Assembly: GCA_003506435.1 (NCBI GenBank)
Contig: DOAQ01000019.1
Location: forward strand, 186,001-250,000
DNA: 64,000 nt
Origin: Prolixibacteraceae bacterium
GTDB lineage: Bacteria > Bacteroidota > Bacteroidia > Bacteroidales > Prolixibacteraceae
Direction of reading: 5' to 3'
Positions 52,001-61,487 of this stretch are shown one piece after another; the first letter of the stretch is position 1, and each line of letters starts with the position of its first letter. The notes under the pieces were generated by a model. It did not search any database. It saw nothing but the letters and a program-made list of their open reading frames with translations, and was not told where the DNA came from. A program made the translations under genes and the position numbers.

Positions 52001-53452
52001 CTATTCTTTCACTGCCGACAATAAATAGTCAACAAGGTTCTGAGCAGCTTTGTTATTTTCGAACGATTCGGGCAACAGCTTATGCCCGATGTACTCGTTG
52101 TACAGCCACGGATCGCCAATGGCCAGCACTTTTCCCTTGCCATACGAAGTTTCAGCAATATACACATTGCCGTTATCGGCCAAAACAGGACGGGCGTCGC
52201 CGCTGAGTTTGACAGGAGCAACTTCTTTCATGTATATTTTGCTGACACCTTTGAAAAGCGGATGATCAGGCAAATTGGTTTCTGCACCCATTTCCCAGTC
52301 GCGGTTGAGAACCGGGTTCAGGGTTAACGGAACAAAACGAAACCCAAATGTTTCGGCCAGTTGGTTGAAATGGGTAAACTCACAATTTGGTCCGTCGTTG
52401 GCCATCAGCAATAGGACACCGCCATTACTCACCCAGTTTTTAATTGAATTGATTGATTCCGGATTGATATAATTTGGATTTTTACTCTCAGTCGTTGTGT
52501 CGGGATCAACAATAATAAAAACATCAAGATAGCCCAAGGCAGCTTTCGAAGGTTCCCGTCCAATTGTTTTAAGCACACTGCCCTGGTTTTTAAACAGGTC
52601 GCCCAGTTGCGAAAAGCCACTGTTCTCGGTATCGGTCCAGGTGTAATGATACAACTGGCCGGTTTTTTTGTGGTATTCGCGATTGAACCAGTTATCGAGG
52701 CCAACCACTTTTTGTTTTTCGACTACATGTTTTGCCAATCCTACCGGAAGTTTTTTCAGTTCCTGAACGGCCAGTGAAGCAAATTTACGGGCGCCGTCAA
52801 CGCATAAATGAGAATTATCTTTTCGGCCTTCCGGAAAGCGATCGTTAGCTTCGGTCCACAAATACAAACTTTTCGATTTTTCGTCACCCAGCGATTGAAC
52901 CAGTTTCCCGGTACTTTTTTGAAGATCGACCAGCGGCACATCCATTTTCCTGGCCAGTTTCCGCATGGCTGCCGGGTAATCGCCGTGCGTATCTTCCAAT
53001 TTCCCTTTCTCATTGAATTTCCGGCGAGCAATCGAAGTAAAAAGAACAGGAATTGCTCCTTTGTCGCGGCTTTCAGTAATATATTTCGTAAGATTTTCAG
53101 TGTAGCCTCCAAAAGGTTCAGTATAGCGTTCAGGCGATTGTATTTTCTGGTCGTTGTGACCAAACTGAATAAATACATAATCACCTTTCTGAAGACTGTC
53201 GAGCACTACCTGCCAGCGGCCTTCATCAATGAAACTCTTTGAACTGCGCCCGTTCATTGCATGGTTATGAACGACCACCTGATCATCGAAAAATTGATAG
53301 AGTACTTGCCCCCAGCCGGTTTCCGGAAAAACTTCAGCTTTTTTATTCGCCATAGTCGAATCGCCGATGGTAAATACATTTATTTTTTCCTGGCAGAAAG
53401 AACTTTTAAACAGCAACACGAAAAACAATATCGATAAAATCCTGAAGGTCAT
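52001..53452 (-). CDS. CE12 rhamnogalacturonan acetylesterase with C-terminal domain
   Basis: A 483-residue exported esterase (signal MTFRILSILFFVLLFKSSFC) that removes acetyl groups from rhamnogalacturonan. The N-terminal SGNH domain (about 25-245) has TIGDSTMAN (Ser nucleophile), NHAMNGRSSKSF, FIQFGHNDQK and DNSHLCVDGARKFA (Asp-His pair). The C-terminal region (about 250-480) is a separate GATase-like/ThuA-type fold with FIIVDPDT, NGGVLLLMANDGPN and KVLAIGDPWLYNEY. Thus a CE12 fused to an accessory domain. It is the last gene of the leftward pectin locus. Confidence 0.88.
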   Translation of the reverse strand: MTFRILSILFFVLLFKSSFCQEKINVFTIGDSTMANKKAEVFPETGWGQVLYQFFDDQVVVHNHAMNGRSSKSFIDEGRWQVVLDSLQKGDYVFIQFGHNDQKIQSPERYTEPFGGYTENLTKYITESRDKGAIPVLFTSIARRKFNEKGKLEDTHGDYPAAMRKLARKMDVPLVDLQKSTGKLVQSLGDEKSKSLYLWTEANDRFPEGRKDNSHLCVDGARKFASLAVQELKKLPVGLAKHVVEKQKVVGLDNWFNREYHKKTGQLYHYTWTDTENSGFSQLGDLFKNQGSVLKTIGREPSKAALGYLDVFIIVDPDTTTESKNPNYINPESINSIKNWVSNGGVLLLMANDGPNCEFTHFNQLAETFGFRFVPLTLNPVLNRDWEMGAETNLPDHPLFKGVSKIYMKEVAPVKLSGDARPVLADNGNVYIAETSYGKGKVLAIGDPWLYNEYIGHKLLPESFENNKAAQNLVDYLLSAVKE

Positions 53453-53585
53453 AAAGTGATTATTTATTGGTTATACTTACAGCATGGAATACATATTGCA
53501 ACCGATTGCGCAAATTACTAAAATTCTGCTTTACACCTGAAATTTTTTAAAACTATCTGTTTTCGGAAATTGATTTTGCTAAAAA

Positions 53586-54974
53586 TTACCGGGCTAATTC
53601 ATTCAAATATTCCTCCAGATTGGTATAGCCGTCATTATCCCGGTCAACGTTTCGGTCGGCAGCATCAAGCGGATTTAAACCTTTTCGTTTTTCCCACCGG
53701 TCGGGCATTCCATCGCAGTCACTGTCTTTTGGGGCAGGAACCGATTTCAGCACAGGCCATCCGCCCACCGATTTCTGGCTGTCAATAATTCCTGATTTCG
53801 CACCCCAATTGCCTCCATATTTACAGGTACCGGTTTTCACTTCTTTCACAATCCGCTGGTCAACAACATCCCGCTTCGGCTTGATAGCCCCGGCTTGCTT
53901 TAAAACCAAATGATACGCCTCTTTTGCAGGCTGAGTAGTTATCGGTTCAAAAGGGAACGGCGTACTAACTTTCGATTTCAGTTTTTGTTCCGGGGTAGCT
54001 TTTTGCACGCCATATTTCCAGTTATCGCTGGTTGCATCCGGAAACCCTTCCACCACATTTCCATCGATAAAAAACAGCCCGGCTCCAAGCGTATCAGGAT
54101 TGATTTTCGGATCATAGAATTCCTGTGTCAGAGCTAAAATCCGGTACTGAAGTTCACCTTTTTTTGCAGCCGGACCAACCTTGTAATAATTATTCACCAT
54201 GTTTTGCCTGCCTTCTTCGCCTCCATAAGCGTTTTGAAAGCCCCAGTTAAAAATTACATTATTTCGATAATCAACCAGTTCGGTTTCCGGTTTGGTCGAA
54301 AAACGGGCGCCGTTAAACCGGGGCAACCGGCTGGTGTGATGCGCCAGCAGATTGTGATGAAAACTGGCTCCTTCCCCACCCCAAATTCCGCCGTATCCAT
54401 GTTCGCCTTTTTCGTGCCCCGACTTGTAGAGGCTTTCACTCAAAATGCACCATTGCAAAGTGAAATTTTTGTTGTCGTAAAACGAACCTGTTTCGTCAAC
54501 CGACCAGCTCAGCGAACAATGATCGATGATTATATTTTCAGAGTCCTTGCCATTCATTGCATCCTGGGCGCTGCTTTGCAAGGTTTCGTCGCCGCAACGA
54601 AAACGTATGTGGCGTACGATCACATTATTGGCTCCTATGGTAAATGTGTAATTCTTCAGACAAATGCCATCACCGGGAGCTGTTTGTCCGGCAATGGTCA
54701 GGTCGCCGTTTTTCACTTTCAGCGGACCTTTCAGCGAGATGGTTCCGGAAACAGCAAAAACGATGGTTCGTGCCCCTTTTTTATTGATTGCCCAACGCAA
54801 TGAACCTTCCGGTGAATTTTTAATTTCATCGTTTAAATTATTAACAATGTACACATCGCCTCCTCTCCCGCCGCTTGTAAAACGGCCAAAACCTTCGGCC
54901 CCGGGAAAAGCCAACTGCTGCGCCTGCATGCAAAGCGGAAACAGCAAAAACAAAATTGTCAGTCTTTTTATCAT
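53586..54974 (-). CDS. PL1-family pectate lyase
   Basis: A 462-residue exported (signal MIKRLTILFLLFPLCMQAQ) parallel beta-helix lyase cleaving polygalacturonate by beta-elimination. AFPGAEGFGRFTSGGRGGDV opens the mature protein; GANNVIVRHIRFRCGDETLQ and IIIDHCSLSWSVDETGSFYD hold the calcium-binding acidic residues, and HTSRLPRFNGARF contains the catalytic-region Arg. A C-terminal dockerin-like segment (DSDCDGMPDRWEKRKGLNPL and DRDNDGYTNLEEYLNEL) carries calcium loops. It lacks a T9SS tag, unlike the second PL1 here. It lies 3 nt from the GH28 gene. Confidence 0.93.
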   Translation of the reverse strand: MIKRLTILFLLFPLCMQAQQLAFPGAEGFGRFTSGGRGGDVYIVNNLNDEIKNSPEGSLRWAINKKGARTIVFAVSGTISLKGPLKVKNGDLTIAGQTAPGDGICLKNYTFTIGANNVIVRHIRFRCGDETLQSSAQDAMNGKDSENIIIDHCSLSWSVDETGSFYDNKNFTLQWCILSESLYKSGHEKGEHGYGGIWGGEGASFHHNLLAHHTSRLPRFNGARFSTKPETELVDYRNNVIFNWGFQNAYGGEEGRQNMVNNYYKVGPAAKKGELQYRILALTQEFYDPKINPDTLGAGLFFIDGNVVEGFPDATSDNWKYGVQKATPEQKLKSKVSTPFPFEPITTQPAKEAYHLVLKQAGAIKPKRDVVDQRIVKEVKTGTCKYGGNWGAKSGIIDSQKSVGGWPVLKSVPAPKDSDCDGMPDRWEKRKGLNPLDAADRNVDRDNDGYTNLEEYLNELAR

Positions 54975-54977
54975 CGT

Positions 54978-56684
54978 TTAGTGCTTTTTTACATGAACCA
55001 TTTCTGCATTAACCTTTTCTCCCAAAATCAGATATTTATCAGGTTCTTTATCCGAAATAACTTCAATAGTTACATTTTCAGTTCTTTCGCCATTTACAGA
55101 AATGACCGGTTGTTCCGATTCAGGCAAAACAAGTTCTTTTATTGAAATATTCTTCGAATTATAAAAATCAAAAGCCGGAAGTTTTTTCGTTCTCAGAAAC
55201 AAATTACGGATCGTCACACCATTTACATCCATGCAAAACAGGCCGTTATCGGCTTCCATATTAATATTTTCAAGAACGATATTTTCGAGGTTCATTTCGG
55301 GAAGCCCCTGCAAATAAATGCCCTGCAAAGCGCCTTTGCAAGTTACATTTCTGATGATAATGTCCTTAAACTGCGGCGTTTCTTCCGAAACTTCAGGAAT
55401 TGTGTCAACCTGAATATTCATTTCCTGATCGCTTGCCAACATTTCTGAAACAGAAAGGCCGCCATAATACAAGTCGAACGAAATTGCATTGGTCGGAATA
55501 TTCATCATATTGACGTCCGAAATATAGATTCCCTCGACAACTCCGCCCCGGCCACGATTACTTTTAAACCGGAGACCAACATCGGTGCCAATGAACGTAC
55601 AGTCCGAAACGTGCATGTTTTTCACTCCACCCGACATTTCGCTACCCACAGTAACACCACCGTGCCCGTGATAAACGATACAATTTTTTATAATCAAGTT
55701 TTCGGTAGGCATTGCCCTGTCGCGGCCATCCTTGTCTTTGCCCGATTTGATGCAAATCGCGTCATCGCCCACATCGAAAGTACAATTGTAAACAACGCTG
55801 TTTTTGCACGATTCAATATCGATCCCATCGCCGTTTTGCGAGAACCAGGGATTACGAACATCAATATTCCGGATGATCAGATTTTCGCACATCAGCGGAT
55901 GAATGCACCATGCCGGCGAATTTTGGAACACAGGGCCATCAAATAATACATTTTTACAGCTCACTAAACTGACCATCACCGGACGCAAAAAATCTTTTAT
56001 CGGCTCATATTCTTCCTTTTTACTGAACTGGCGGGGAACATTCATATCGCTTATTTCAGCTCCTTTTTTAAAACTCTCAGATGGATACCAGTTATTTCCT
56101 TTTTCATCAACAATGCCACCGGAAGCCACCAAATCCTTCCATTGCGATTCAGTCAGCTTCGAACGTTTTACAAATCGCCATGCTTCACCCGAACCATCGA
56201 AAACCCCTTCTCCCGTAAACGCAATATTCTCAAGATTTTTCCCGTAAATCGGGGAAAGACAGCGAACCGTATTCAATCCTTCGAAGCTGGTTTCAATAAG
56301 CGGGTACAAATTTTTATCCTTGCTAAAAACGACCAAAGCCCCGGCTTCAGCATGAATATTGAGGTTGTTTTTCAAAATAATGGGGCCGGTAAGCCATATA
56401 CCCCGAGGAATTACAATTTTACCCCCGCCTTTATCAGTCACATATTGAATGGCATCGGCAAAAGCCTGTGTATTTAGCGTATACCCATCGCTGACCGCTC
56501 CAAAATCGGTTATGGAAACCGAAAGATCAGGAATTACCGGTTCTTTTATAATGGGCATTTCAAACTCAAGCCCTTCATATAAATCATCCTTTTCCCGGTT
56601 ATCTGCTGCTTTTTCATTGCATGCAAAAGCAGCAAACAGATACAGGATGAACCAACTTCTCTTTATTTCCCCCATCGTCTTCAT
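54978..56684 (-). CDS. GH28 polygalacturonase lipoprotein
   Basis: A 568-residue glycoside hydrolase with a lipoprotein signal (Cys22 in LFAAFACNEK). It hydrolyses galacturonan. GH28 catalytic elements are all present in order: NGDGIDIESC (first Asp), DVGDDAICIKSG (Asp pair), VYHGHGGVTVGSEM (His) and RFKSNRGRGG (Arg-x-Lys). The beta-helix starts after SITDFGAVSDGYTLNTQAFA, the typical GH28 N-terminus. It is likely on the cell surface or periplasmic face of the outer membrane. The gap to the PL1 gene is 3 nt. Confidence 0.94.
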   Translation of the reverse strand: MKTMGEIKRSWFILYLFAAFACNEKAADNREKDDLYEGLEFEMPIIKEPVIPDLSVSITDFGAVSDGYTLNTQAFADAIQYVTDKGGGKIVIPRGIWLTGPIILKNNLNIHAEAGALVVFSKDKNLYPLIETSFEGLNTVRCLSPIYGKNLENIAFTGEGVFDGSGEAWRFVKRSKLTESQWKDLVASGGIVDEKGNNWYPSESFKKGAEISDMNVPRQFSKKEEYEPIKDFLRPVMVSLVSCKNVLFDGPVFQNSPAWCIHPLMCENLIIRNIDVRNPWFSQNGDGIDIESCKNSVVYNCTFDVGDDAICIKSGKDKDGRDRAMPTENLIIKNCIVYHGHGGVTVGSEMSGGVKNMHVSDCTFIGTDVGLRFKSNRGRGGVVEGIYISDVNMMNIPTNAISFDLYYGGLSVSEMLASDQEMNIQVDTIPEVSEETPQFKDIIIRNVTCKGALQGIYLQGLPEMNLENIVLENINMEADNGLFCMDVNGVTIRNLFLRTKKLPAFDFYNSKNISIKELVLPESEQPVISVNGERTENVTIEVISDKEPDKYLILGEKVNAEMVHVKKH

Positions 56685-56701
56685 AGTTTATCTTTTTGTC
56701 T

Positions 56702-58342
56702 TTATTTTTCTATTCTGAACCAGTCGATGTCGGCATTTCCGGCATCGTTAATTACCCCGTCCCGCAGAGCAAAGAAACCGATTTTCGCGCCAATCCAACG
56801 CCCGGGAACCGCACGAAAAGCTTCTCCTGCTTCCGTAAATTTCTTCCCATCCATACTGAAGCTGAAACTGCAAAGGGCCCCGCTCTTTATTTTTATCCGG
56901 AAATAAACGGTATTTGCCGGAAATTCCTTCTGAAAAAGTTCCTTTTCAACACTGCCCGTTCTGGCATTATCGCATTTTACAACCCGAAGAATAAGTTTTC
57001 CATCGAGCCTTTTCAGCGAGACGAACTGATAGCTGTCGCCCATCACCACAAAACCAATTTCCTCTCCATCGAACCGATGATTGAAAGTCAGTTTTGCCGT
57101 CGCGGTAAATTCCTCTGCCGGAAATTTCTGAAGCAGTAAATTCGGGACGGTCCACAAATTCACGAAATTATCGGTTTTCGGGATGCAATTCAAACGATAG
57201 AAACCCATATTCCCGGTTGAGAAACCCCACATAAGTTGCGGATTGGCATGCCATTGCCATTGCAAACTCAATTGAGGAGTGTCAAACTCATCGTTTTCAG
57301 GTGGAGTGATCACCGTTGATTTCGTGCCTGCGTCTGATTTTTTATAATCTGAAACCGGTTCACCAATTCCATTGCCGTCGTAATCAACTCCGATTACAGG
57401 CCAGTCGTTTTCCCATTTCACCGGTTGCAGATGCACAATTCGTCCATAAGCTCCCTTATCCTGAAAATGGATAAACCAGTCTCCACCGGTCGAAGTATCA
57501 ACCCATGCTCCCTGATGCGGACCATTGATTGTAGTGGAACCTTGTTCCAAAACTATTTTCTCTTCGTATGGACCAAACACATTCTTCGAACGCAATACCA
57601 GTTGCCAACCGGTCGAAACACCGCCCGCAGGTGCAAAAATGTAATAACAGCCGTTTCGCTTGTAAAATTTTGGGCCTTCCACTGTCGGATGGTTTTTGTG
57701 TCCATCGAACACCATCACCGGATCGCCCAAAAGTTCAGTGCCATCAGCCTTCATTCGGCTGACCAGCAAAATACTTTTCACCCCGGCACGGCTTCCGGCA
57801 AGCGCAAAAACAAGATAGGCATTCCCGTCATCGTCCCAAAGCGGCGATGGATCAATCAGGCCTTTTCCTTCTTTTACCAAAAGAGGTTCCGACCACGGAC
57901 CTTTTGCACCGGTAGCTTTTGTGAGGTATATTCCAAAATCAGGATCAGGGTAATAAATATAAAATTCGCCCTTATGGTGGCGGATGCAGGGAGCCCACAC
58001 ACCATTGCCGTGCTGCGGTTTGTCGAACACGTCAAACGGAGGTTGCTTCGGCAACGCATACGAAATCAATTCCCAATTGACCAAATCTGTTGAATGCAGG
58101 ATTGGCAAACCAGGTACGCAGTTGAACGAAGAGGCTGTCATATAAAAATCGTCGCCAACCCGAATCGCATCCGGATCGGAGTAATCGGCATGTAAAATCG
58201 GATTTTTATAGGTTCCGTCGCCATTATCGGCCACCCAAACCTTTGAAACGGTTGAATTTTCAGTTTTTATCCGCTGTGCTGAACCAGAACCAAACACAAA
58301 GGATAATACAACGATCAACGACAGATTTACATTCAGTTTCAT
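56702..58342 (-). CDS. GH43-family glycoside hydrolase
   Basis: A 546-residue exported glycosidase. A five-blade propeller is indicated by NPILHADYSDPDAIRVGDDF (catalytic base Asp), LIDPSPLWDDDGNAYLV (pKa-modulating Asp) and HPTVEGPKFYKRNG (catalytic Glu). A C-terminal beta-sandwich (about 360-546) carries DEFDTPQLSLQWQWHANPQ, as in GH43 proteins with a DUF1349-like domain. These usually cleave arabinose or xylose side groups, fitting the neutral branches of pectin. The exact sugar is not determined. It lies 17 nt from the GH28 gene. Confidence 0.9.
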   Translation of the reverse strand: MKLNVNLSLIVVLSFVFGSGSAQRIKTENSTVSKVWVADNGDGTYKNPILHADYSDPDAIRVGDDFYMTASSFNCVPGLPILHSTDLVNWELISYALPKQPPFDVFDKPQHGNGVWAPCIRHHKGEFYIYYPDPDFGIYLTKATGAKGPWSEPLLVKEGKGLIDPSPLWDDDGNAYLVFALAGSRAGVKSILLVSRMKADGTELLGDPVMVFDGHKNHPTVEGPKFYKRNGCYYIFAPAGGVSTGWQLVLRSKNVFGPYEEKIVLEQGSTTINGPHQGAWVDTSTGGDWFIHFQDKGAYGRIVHLQPVKWENDWPVIGVDYDGNGIGEPVSDYKKSDAGTKSTVITPPENDEFDTPQLSLQWQWHANPQLMWGFSTGNMGFYRLNCIPKTDNFVNLWTVPNLLLQKFPAEEFTATAKLTFNHRFDGEEIGFVVMGDSYQFVSLKRLDGKLILRVVKCDNARTGSVEKELFQKEFPANTVYFRIKIKSGALCSFSFSMDGKKFTEAGEAFRAVPGRWIGAKIGFFALRDGVINDAGNADIDWFRIEK

Positions 58343-58487
58343 GTGTTCATTTTTTCAAAGTTGATCGAAAAATTTTCGTATTAACTTTTGTTTTTCAATT
58401 AAGTAACCAACGCATGGAATAGCCATAAATCATCATTCTCGGTTTGTATGAGCTTTGGCTCTTATGGCTATTTCATATTCAATCTCT
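58343..58487. other. Intergenic gap with dispersed inverted repeat
   Basis: It holds the second copy of the inverted repeat element (58414-58476) between the CE8 and GH43 genes. Such a hairpin may process or attenuate the polycistronic message. Confidence 0.45.
58414..58476. repeat. Dispersed inverted-repeat element, copy 2
   Basis: ATGGAATAGCCAT (58414-58426) and ATGGCTATTTCAT (58464-58476) are nearly inverted arms. They match the arms of the element at 32100-32163, and total lengths are 63 and 64 bp, while the interiors differ. Confidence 0.65.
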
Positions 58488-59474
58488 TTATTTCGACGGT
58501 TCTTTAAATGGTTTTCCGGGAATCCACCCTTCGAAGATATTTTCCAATGTGTATTTTTCCCGTTCTTCATCCGTTAGTTGTTTTGACCACGACACCCGGC
58601 TTTCGGGATTTGCACCCGCTCCGGTGTTTTTATATTCGGCATAACAAACGGTTTGTTCTGCCTCTTTTTTATTCCAGTTGTGCCACCCTTCGGGTTTTAT
58701 TACTTCGCCTAATTCGCATTCGATGAAGGCTGTTTTTGCATACGGGCGCCACGGTCGCCCCAAATAAACCGATTGAACAGGAGCGCTTCCATGAATTTTG
58801 CAGTTCAGAAAAATAAAACCAAACGCAGTTTCCGGCAGTGTAGAAGCGGCAGTGACATAACCGGGCGCTTTGCAAAAAATTTCACAACTATCGAAAACGG
58901 CGGTCGACCAGCCAAAAATAAAATCGACAGTTCCTTCGATACGACAATTTTTATAATACTGGCGGCTTTTCTCGCCATGCGGATAAAGGGTATCCTGAAA
59001 GCCCAGAAAACGGCAATTATTGAAATAAATAGGATCGCCATCCACACGAACTGCAACGGCCTGCCCCACTGGTCCCGCTGAATTCTCGAAAGTAATATTT
59101 TCGGCTGTAAAATCGTTGCCAAAAATAAAAAAACCAGATGAACCTGTTGTTCCCATTTCTTCGCCGAAGATATTCTTTTTCGAAGCGTAGTCGTCGCAGG
59201 TAATGATGGTTTTCTCAACGCTTTCACCAATCAGGGTAACCATATTTTTCGAGGACGGAAGGATCAGTTTTTCTTTATAAACTCCGTTTTTCAGGAAAAT
59301 GATCGTCGTATTTTTCCGGTAATCGGGAACCGCAATTATCGCATCATGAACCGTTGCAAAATCGCCGCAACCATCCGTCGCAACCACAAAATCGCATTGA
59401 ATATCCGACATTCCGGAAACTCCTTGAAAAGAAGCAGTCAACAGTACTATTATTGCAATTTTTAACCGTATCAT
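58488..59474 (-). CDS. CE8 pectinesterase
   Basis: A 328-residue exported (signal MIRLKIAIIVLLTASFQGVSG) parallel beta-helix esterase removing methyl groups from homogalacturonan. Conserved elements occur in order: GQAVAVRVDGDPIYFNNCRF (Gln of the anion hole), FLGFQDTLYPHG (catalytic Asp), GTVDFIFGWSTAVFD (nucleophile Asp) and LGRPWRPYAKTAF (Arg). De-esterification prepares pectin for the two pectate lyases and GH28. It is followed at 39 nt upstream by the T9SS-tagged PL1 gene. Confidence 0.95.
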   Translation of the reverse strand: MIRLKIAIIVLLTASFQGVSGMSDIQCDFVVATDGCGDFATVHDAIIAVPDYRKNTTIIFLKNGVYKEKLILPSSKNMVTLIGESVEKTIITCDDYASKKNIFGEEMGTTGSSGFFIFGNDFTAENITFENSAGPVGQAVAVRVDGDPIYFNNCRFLGFQDTLYPHGEKSRQYYKNCRIEGTVDFIFGWSTAVFDSCEIFCKAPGYVTAASTLPETAFGFIFLNCKIHGSAPVQSVYLGRPWRPYAKTAFIECELGEVIKPEGWHNWNKKEAEQTVCYAEYKNTGAGANPESRVSWSKQLTDEEREKYTLENIFEGWIPGKPFKEPSK

Positions 59475-59513
59475 TTTTTCAATATTTTATTCTATAATAT
59501 GATCAGGCCAAAC

Positions 59514-61205
59514 TTATTTTACAACTTTTGCTGAGAATACTTTATTTTGTTCATCCTGAATACGAACCAGATAAATTCCGTCGGGCAGCTCTCCCAACCG
59601 GATTTTCAACTGTTTGGAACCACCACCATGAATTGCTTTCATTACACTTCCGGTAAGCGAATAAATCTGCACATTTTCAATTGCATTTTCATGATGGATA
59701 TTCAATTCGCCGGACGAATGGTTATAAAACAGCTCCGCCTGATTTTTGCTTTTCGTTAACCCGGAAGCAAAAGTTATAACCCCACCCTTATTTTGATTCT
59801 CAATAATACCGGAAACCAGACTATTAATATAAACTTCAACATTTGGATATTCGCCGTCAACTGTTTTTAGCTGTGCATCGGACGCACTGTTTTTGTTCAA
59901 ACCTTTTGCATCTTCCCAGGTATCGGGCATTCCGTCGGCATCGGTATCCAACGGGGCATCAGCCGATTTCAGTTCGGGCCAGCCGCCAACCGCACTTTGG
60001 GTATCAATAATTCCGTTCGAACTTCCGTTTCCACCAGTCATAAAAGTGGCAGTACCGGTACGTGTATCGTGTATTATCCGCCTGTCAACCGTATCGCGTT
60101 TCAGGCTGGTGCCTGCATAAGCAAGTACATTTTCATACGCAACCGGCGCATCGTGTGTGGTAACGGTAGCAAACAAAAAAGCGGTTTCAGCCTTGATGTC
60201 GTTTTTTGTTACCCCGGCGGCATACGAACCAAACGATGAATGAAGCGAAACACCCTGCCAATTGTCGTTTGAAACAGCAGAACTTCCGGAGACATAATTT
60301 CCGGAGACATAAAATTTACCGTAAATACCGGCCTTTTGACTATTCGTACCATCGTCGGCATACGGTTGTAGTATTCTGAATTTTGAGGATGATGAAGTAG
60401 CCGGGCCCGCCTTATAATAATTATTCACCATATTGTAATTGCCTCCTTCGGCGCCATACGTTGTGTTGCTTCCCCAGTTATAAATTACATTGTTACGAAA
60501 GTCGACCAACTCAGCAGCCGCATTATTGGAATAACGGCTACCGCAAAAACGAGGATTGCGGCTGTCGTGACCGGCCAGTAAATTATGATGGAACGAAGCA
60601 TTTTTGCCGCCCCAGATACCGCCATATCCATGTGCACCTTTGCCATGAACAGAATTCCGGAGACTTTCGGAAACAATACACCACTGCATAGTGAAATTTT
60701 CATTGTCATAGAACGATGAACATTCATCGGTACTCCAACTTACAGAGCAATGGTCGATCAGAATATTTTTATGATTGCGCCCCCACAAAGCATCATTTTC
60801 TTGTTGTGTTTCGTCGCCCATGCGGAAACGAATAAAGCGAATAACTACATTATCGGCACTCACTTCAACCGGATAATCGCGAATGCAAATTCCATCTCCG
60901 GGAGCGGTTTGCCCTGCAATGGTAAGGTTTCCGTTGGTAATTTTCAGAGCCGATTTTAATTTGATGGTACCTGAAACTTTAAACAAAACAATGCGTGCGC
61001 CAGTCAGGGCTACAGCATACCGCAATGAACCCGGGGAAGAATGGTCGTCCATCGTAGTTACATAAATAACCGCGCCTCCCCTGCCTCCTGTTGCATATTT
61101 CCCGAATCCTTCAGCTCCGGGAAATGCAGGCAAATTGACGGTTTGTCCGTAAACAAGAACAGTAGAAAAAAGGAATAAAGCAATATGTAGAAATCGTATA
61201 ATCAC
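59514..61205 (-). CDS. PL1 pectate lyase with T9SS C-terminal sorting domain
   Basis: A roughly 563-residue lyase. A leader (RFLHIALFLFSTVLVYG) precedes the PL1 beta-helix (about 25-430), which begins PAFPGAEGFGKYATGGRGGA and has VIRFIRFRMGDETQQENDAL and LIDHCSVSWSTDECSSFYD. A calcium-loop segment (DTDADGMPDTWEDAKGLN) follows, and the last 75 residues form a type A T9SS sorting domain (VQIYSLTGSVMKAIHGGG, then LPDGIYLVRIQDEQNKVFS, ending VKVVK-like). It is therefore secreted to the cell surface. The start is uncertain: GTG at 61205 is proposed; the next start at 61343 would run into a palindromic repeat. Confidence 0.88.
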   Translation of the reverse strand: MIIRFLHIALFLFSTVLVYGQTVNLPAFPGAEGFGKYATGGRGGAVIYVTTMDDHSSPGSLRYAVALTGARIVLFKVSGTIKLKSALKITNGNLTIAGQTAPGDGICIRDYPVEVSADNVVIRFIRFRMGDETQQENDALWGRNHKNILIDHCSVSWSTDECSSFYDNENFTMQWCIVSESLRNSVHGKGAHGYGGIWGGKNASFHHNLLAGHDSRNPRFCGSRYSNNAAAELVDFRNNVIYNWGSNTTYGAEGGNYNMVNNYYKAGPATSSSSKFRILQPYADDGTNSQKAGIYGKFYVSGNYVSGSSAVSNDNWQGVSLHSSFGSYAAGVTKNDIKAETAFLFATVTTHDAPVAYENVLAYAGTSLKRDTVDRRIIHDTRTGTATFMTGGNGSSNGIIDTQSAVGGWPELKSADAPLDTDADGMPDTWEDAKGLNKNSASDAQLKTVDGEYPNVEVYINSLVSGIIENQNKGGVITFASGLTKSKNQAELFYNHSSGELNIHHENAIENVQIYSLTGSVMKAIHGGGSKQLKIRLGELPDGIYLVRIQDEQNKVFSAKVVK

Positions 61206-61487
61206 CCTCTGTTCGTTTGAAATAATTAAGCCCGTCAGATATTTTCTGAATAATTGAACGACTAAAAGGAAATATCTTTTAGCCGGAAGTAAAAAAAGAA
61301 AGGAGGCTGTCCTAAAAGTTCTAAAATCCGCAATTCGCGTCACCCTGAATTTATTTCAGGGTCTGATTATTAGAAAGATGAGGTCCCGAAACAAGTTCGG
61401 GATGACTCTATTCCAGACTTTTTGGACAGCCTCTCTGTTCTTCAGTTCTAAGTTTTCAAAAAATCAGTATAAATTAAAATCGTCTAA
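61206..61487. other. Intergenic region with compound palindrome
   Basis: It contains a CTAAAAG/CTTTTAG hairpin (61262-61282) and the composite palindrome at 61303-61433. No gene was recognised. The palindrome may separate the expression of surface protein genes from that of the enzymes. Confidence 0.5.
61303..61433. repeat. Compound REP-like palindrome
   Basis: Outer arms of 17 nt (61303-61319 and 61417-61433, one mismatch) with GAGGCTGTCC/GGACAGCCTC enclose two inner hairpins: ACCCTGAA/TTCAGGGT (61342-61362) and TCCCGAA/TTCGGGA (61384-61402). The nesting is that of a REP-type dispersed element. Confidence 0.75.
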
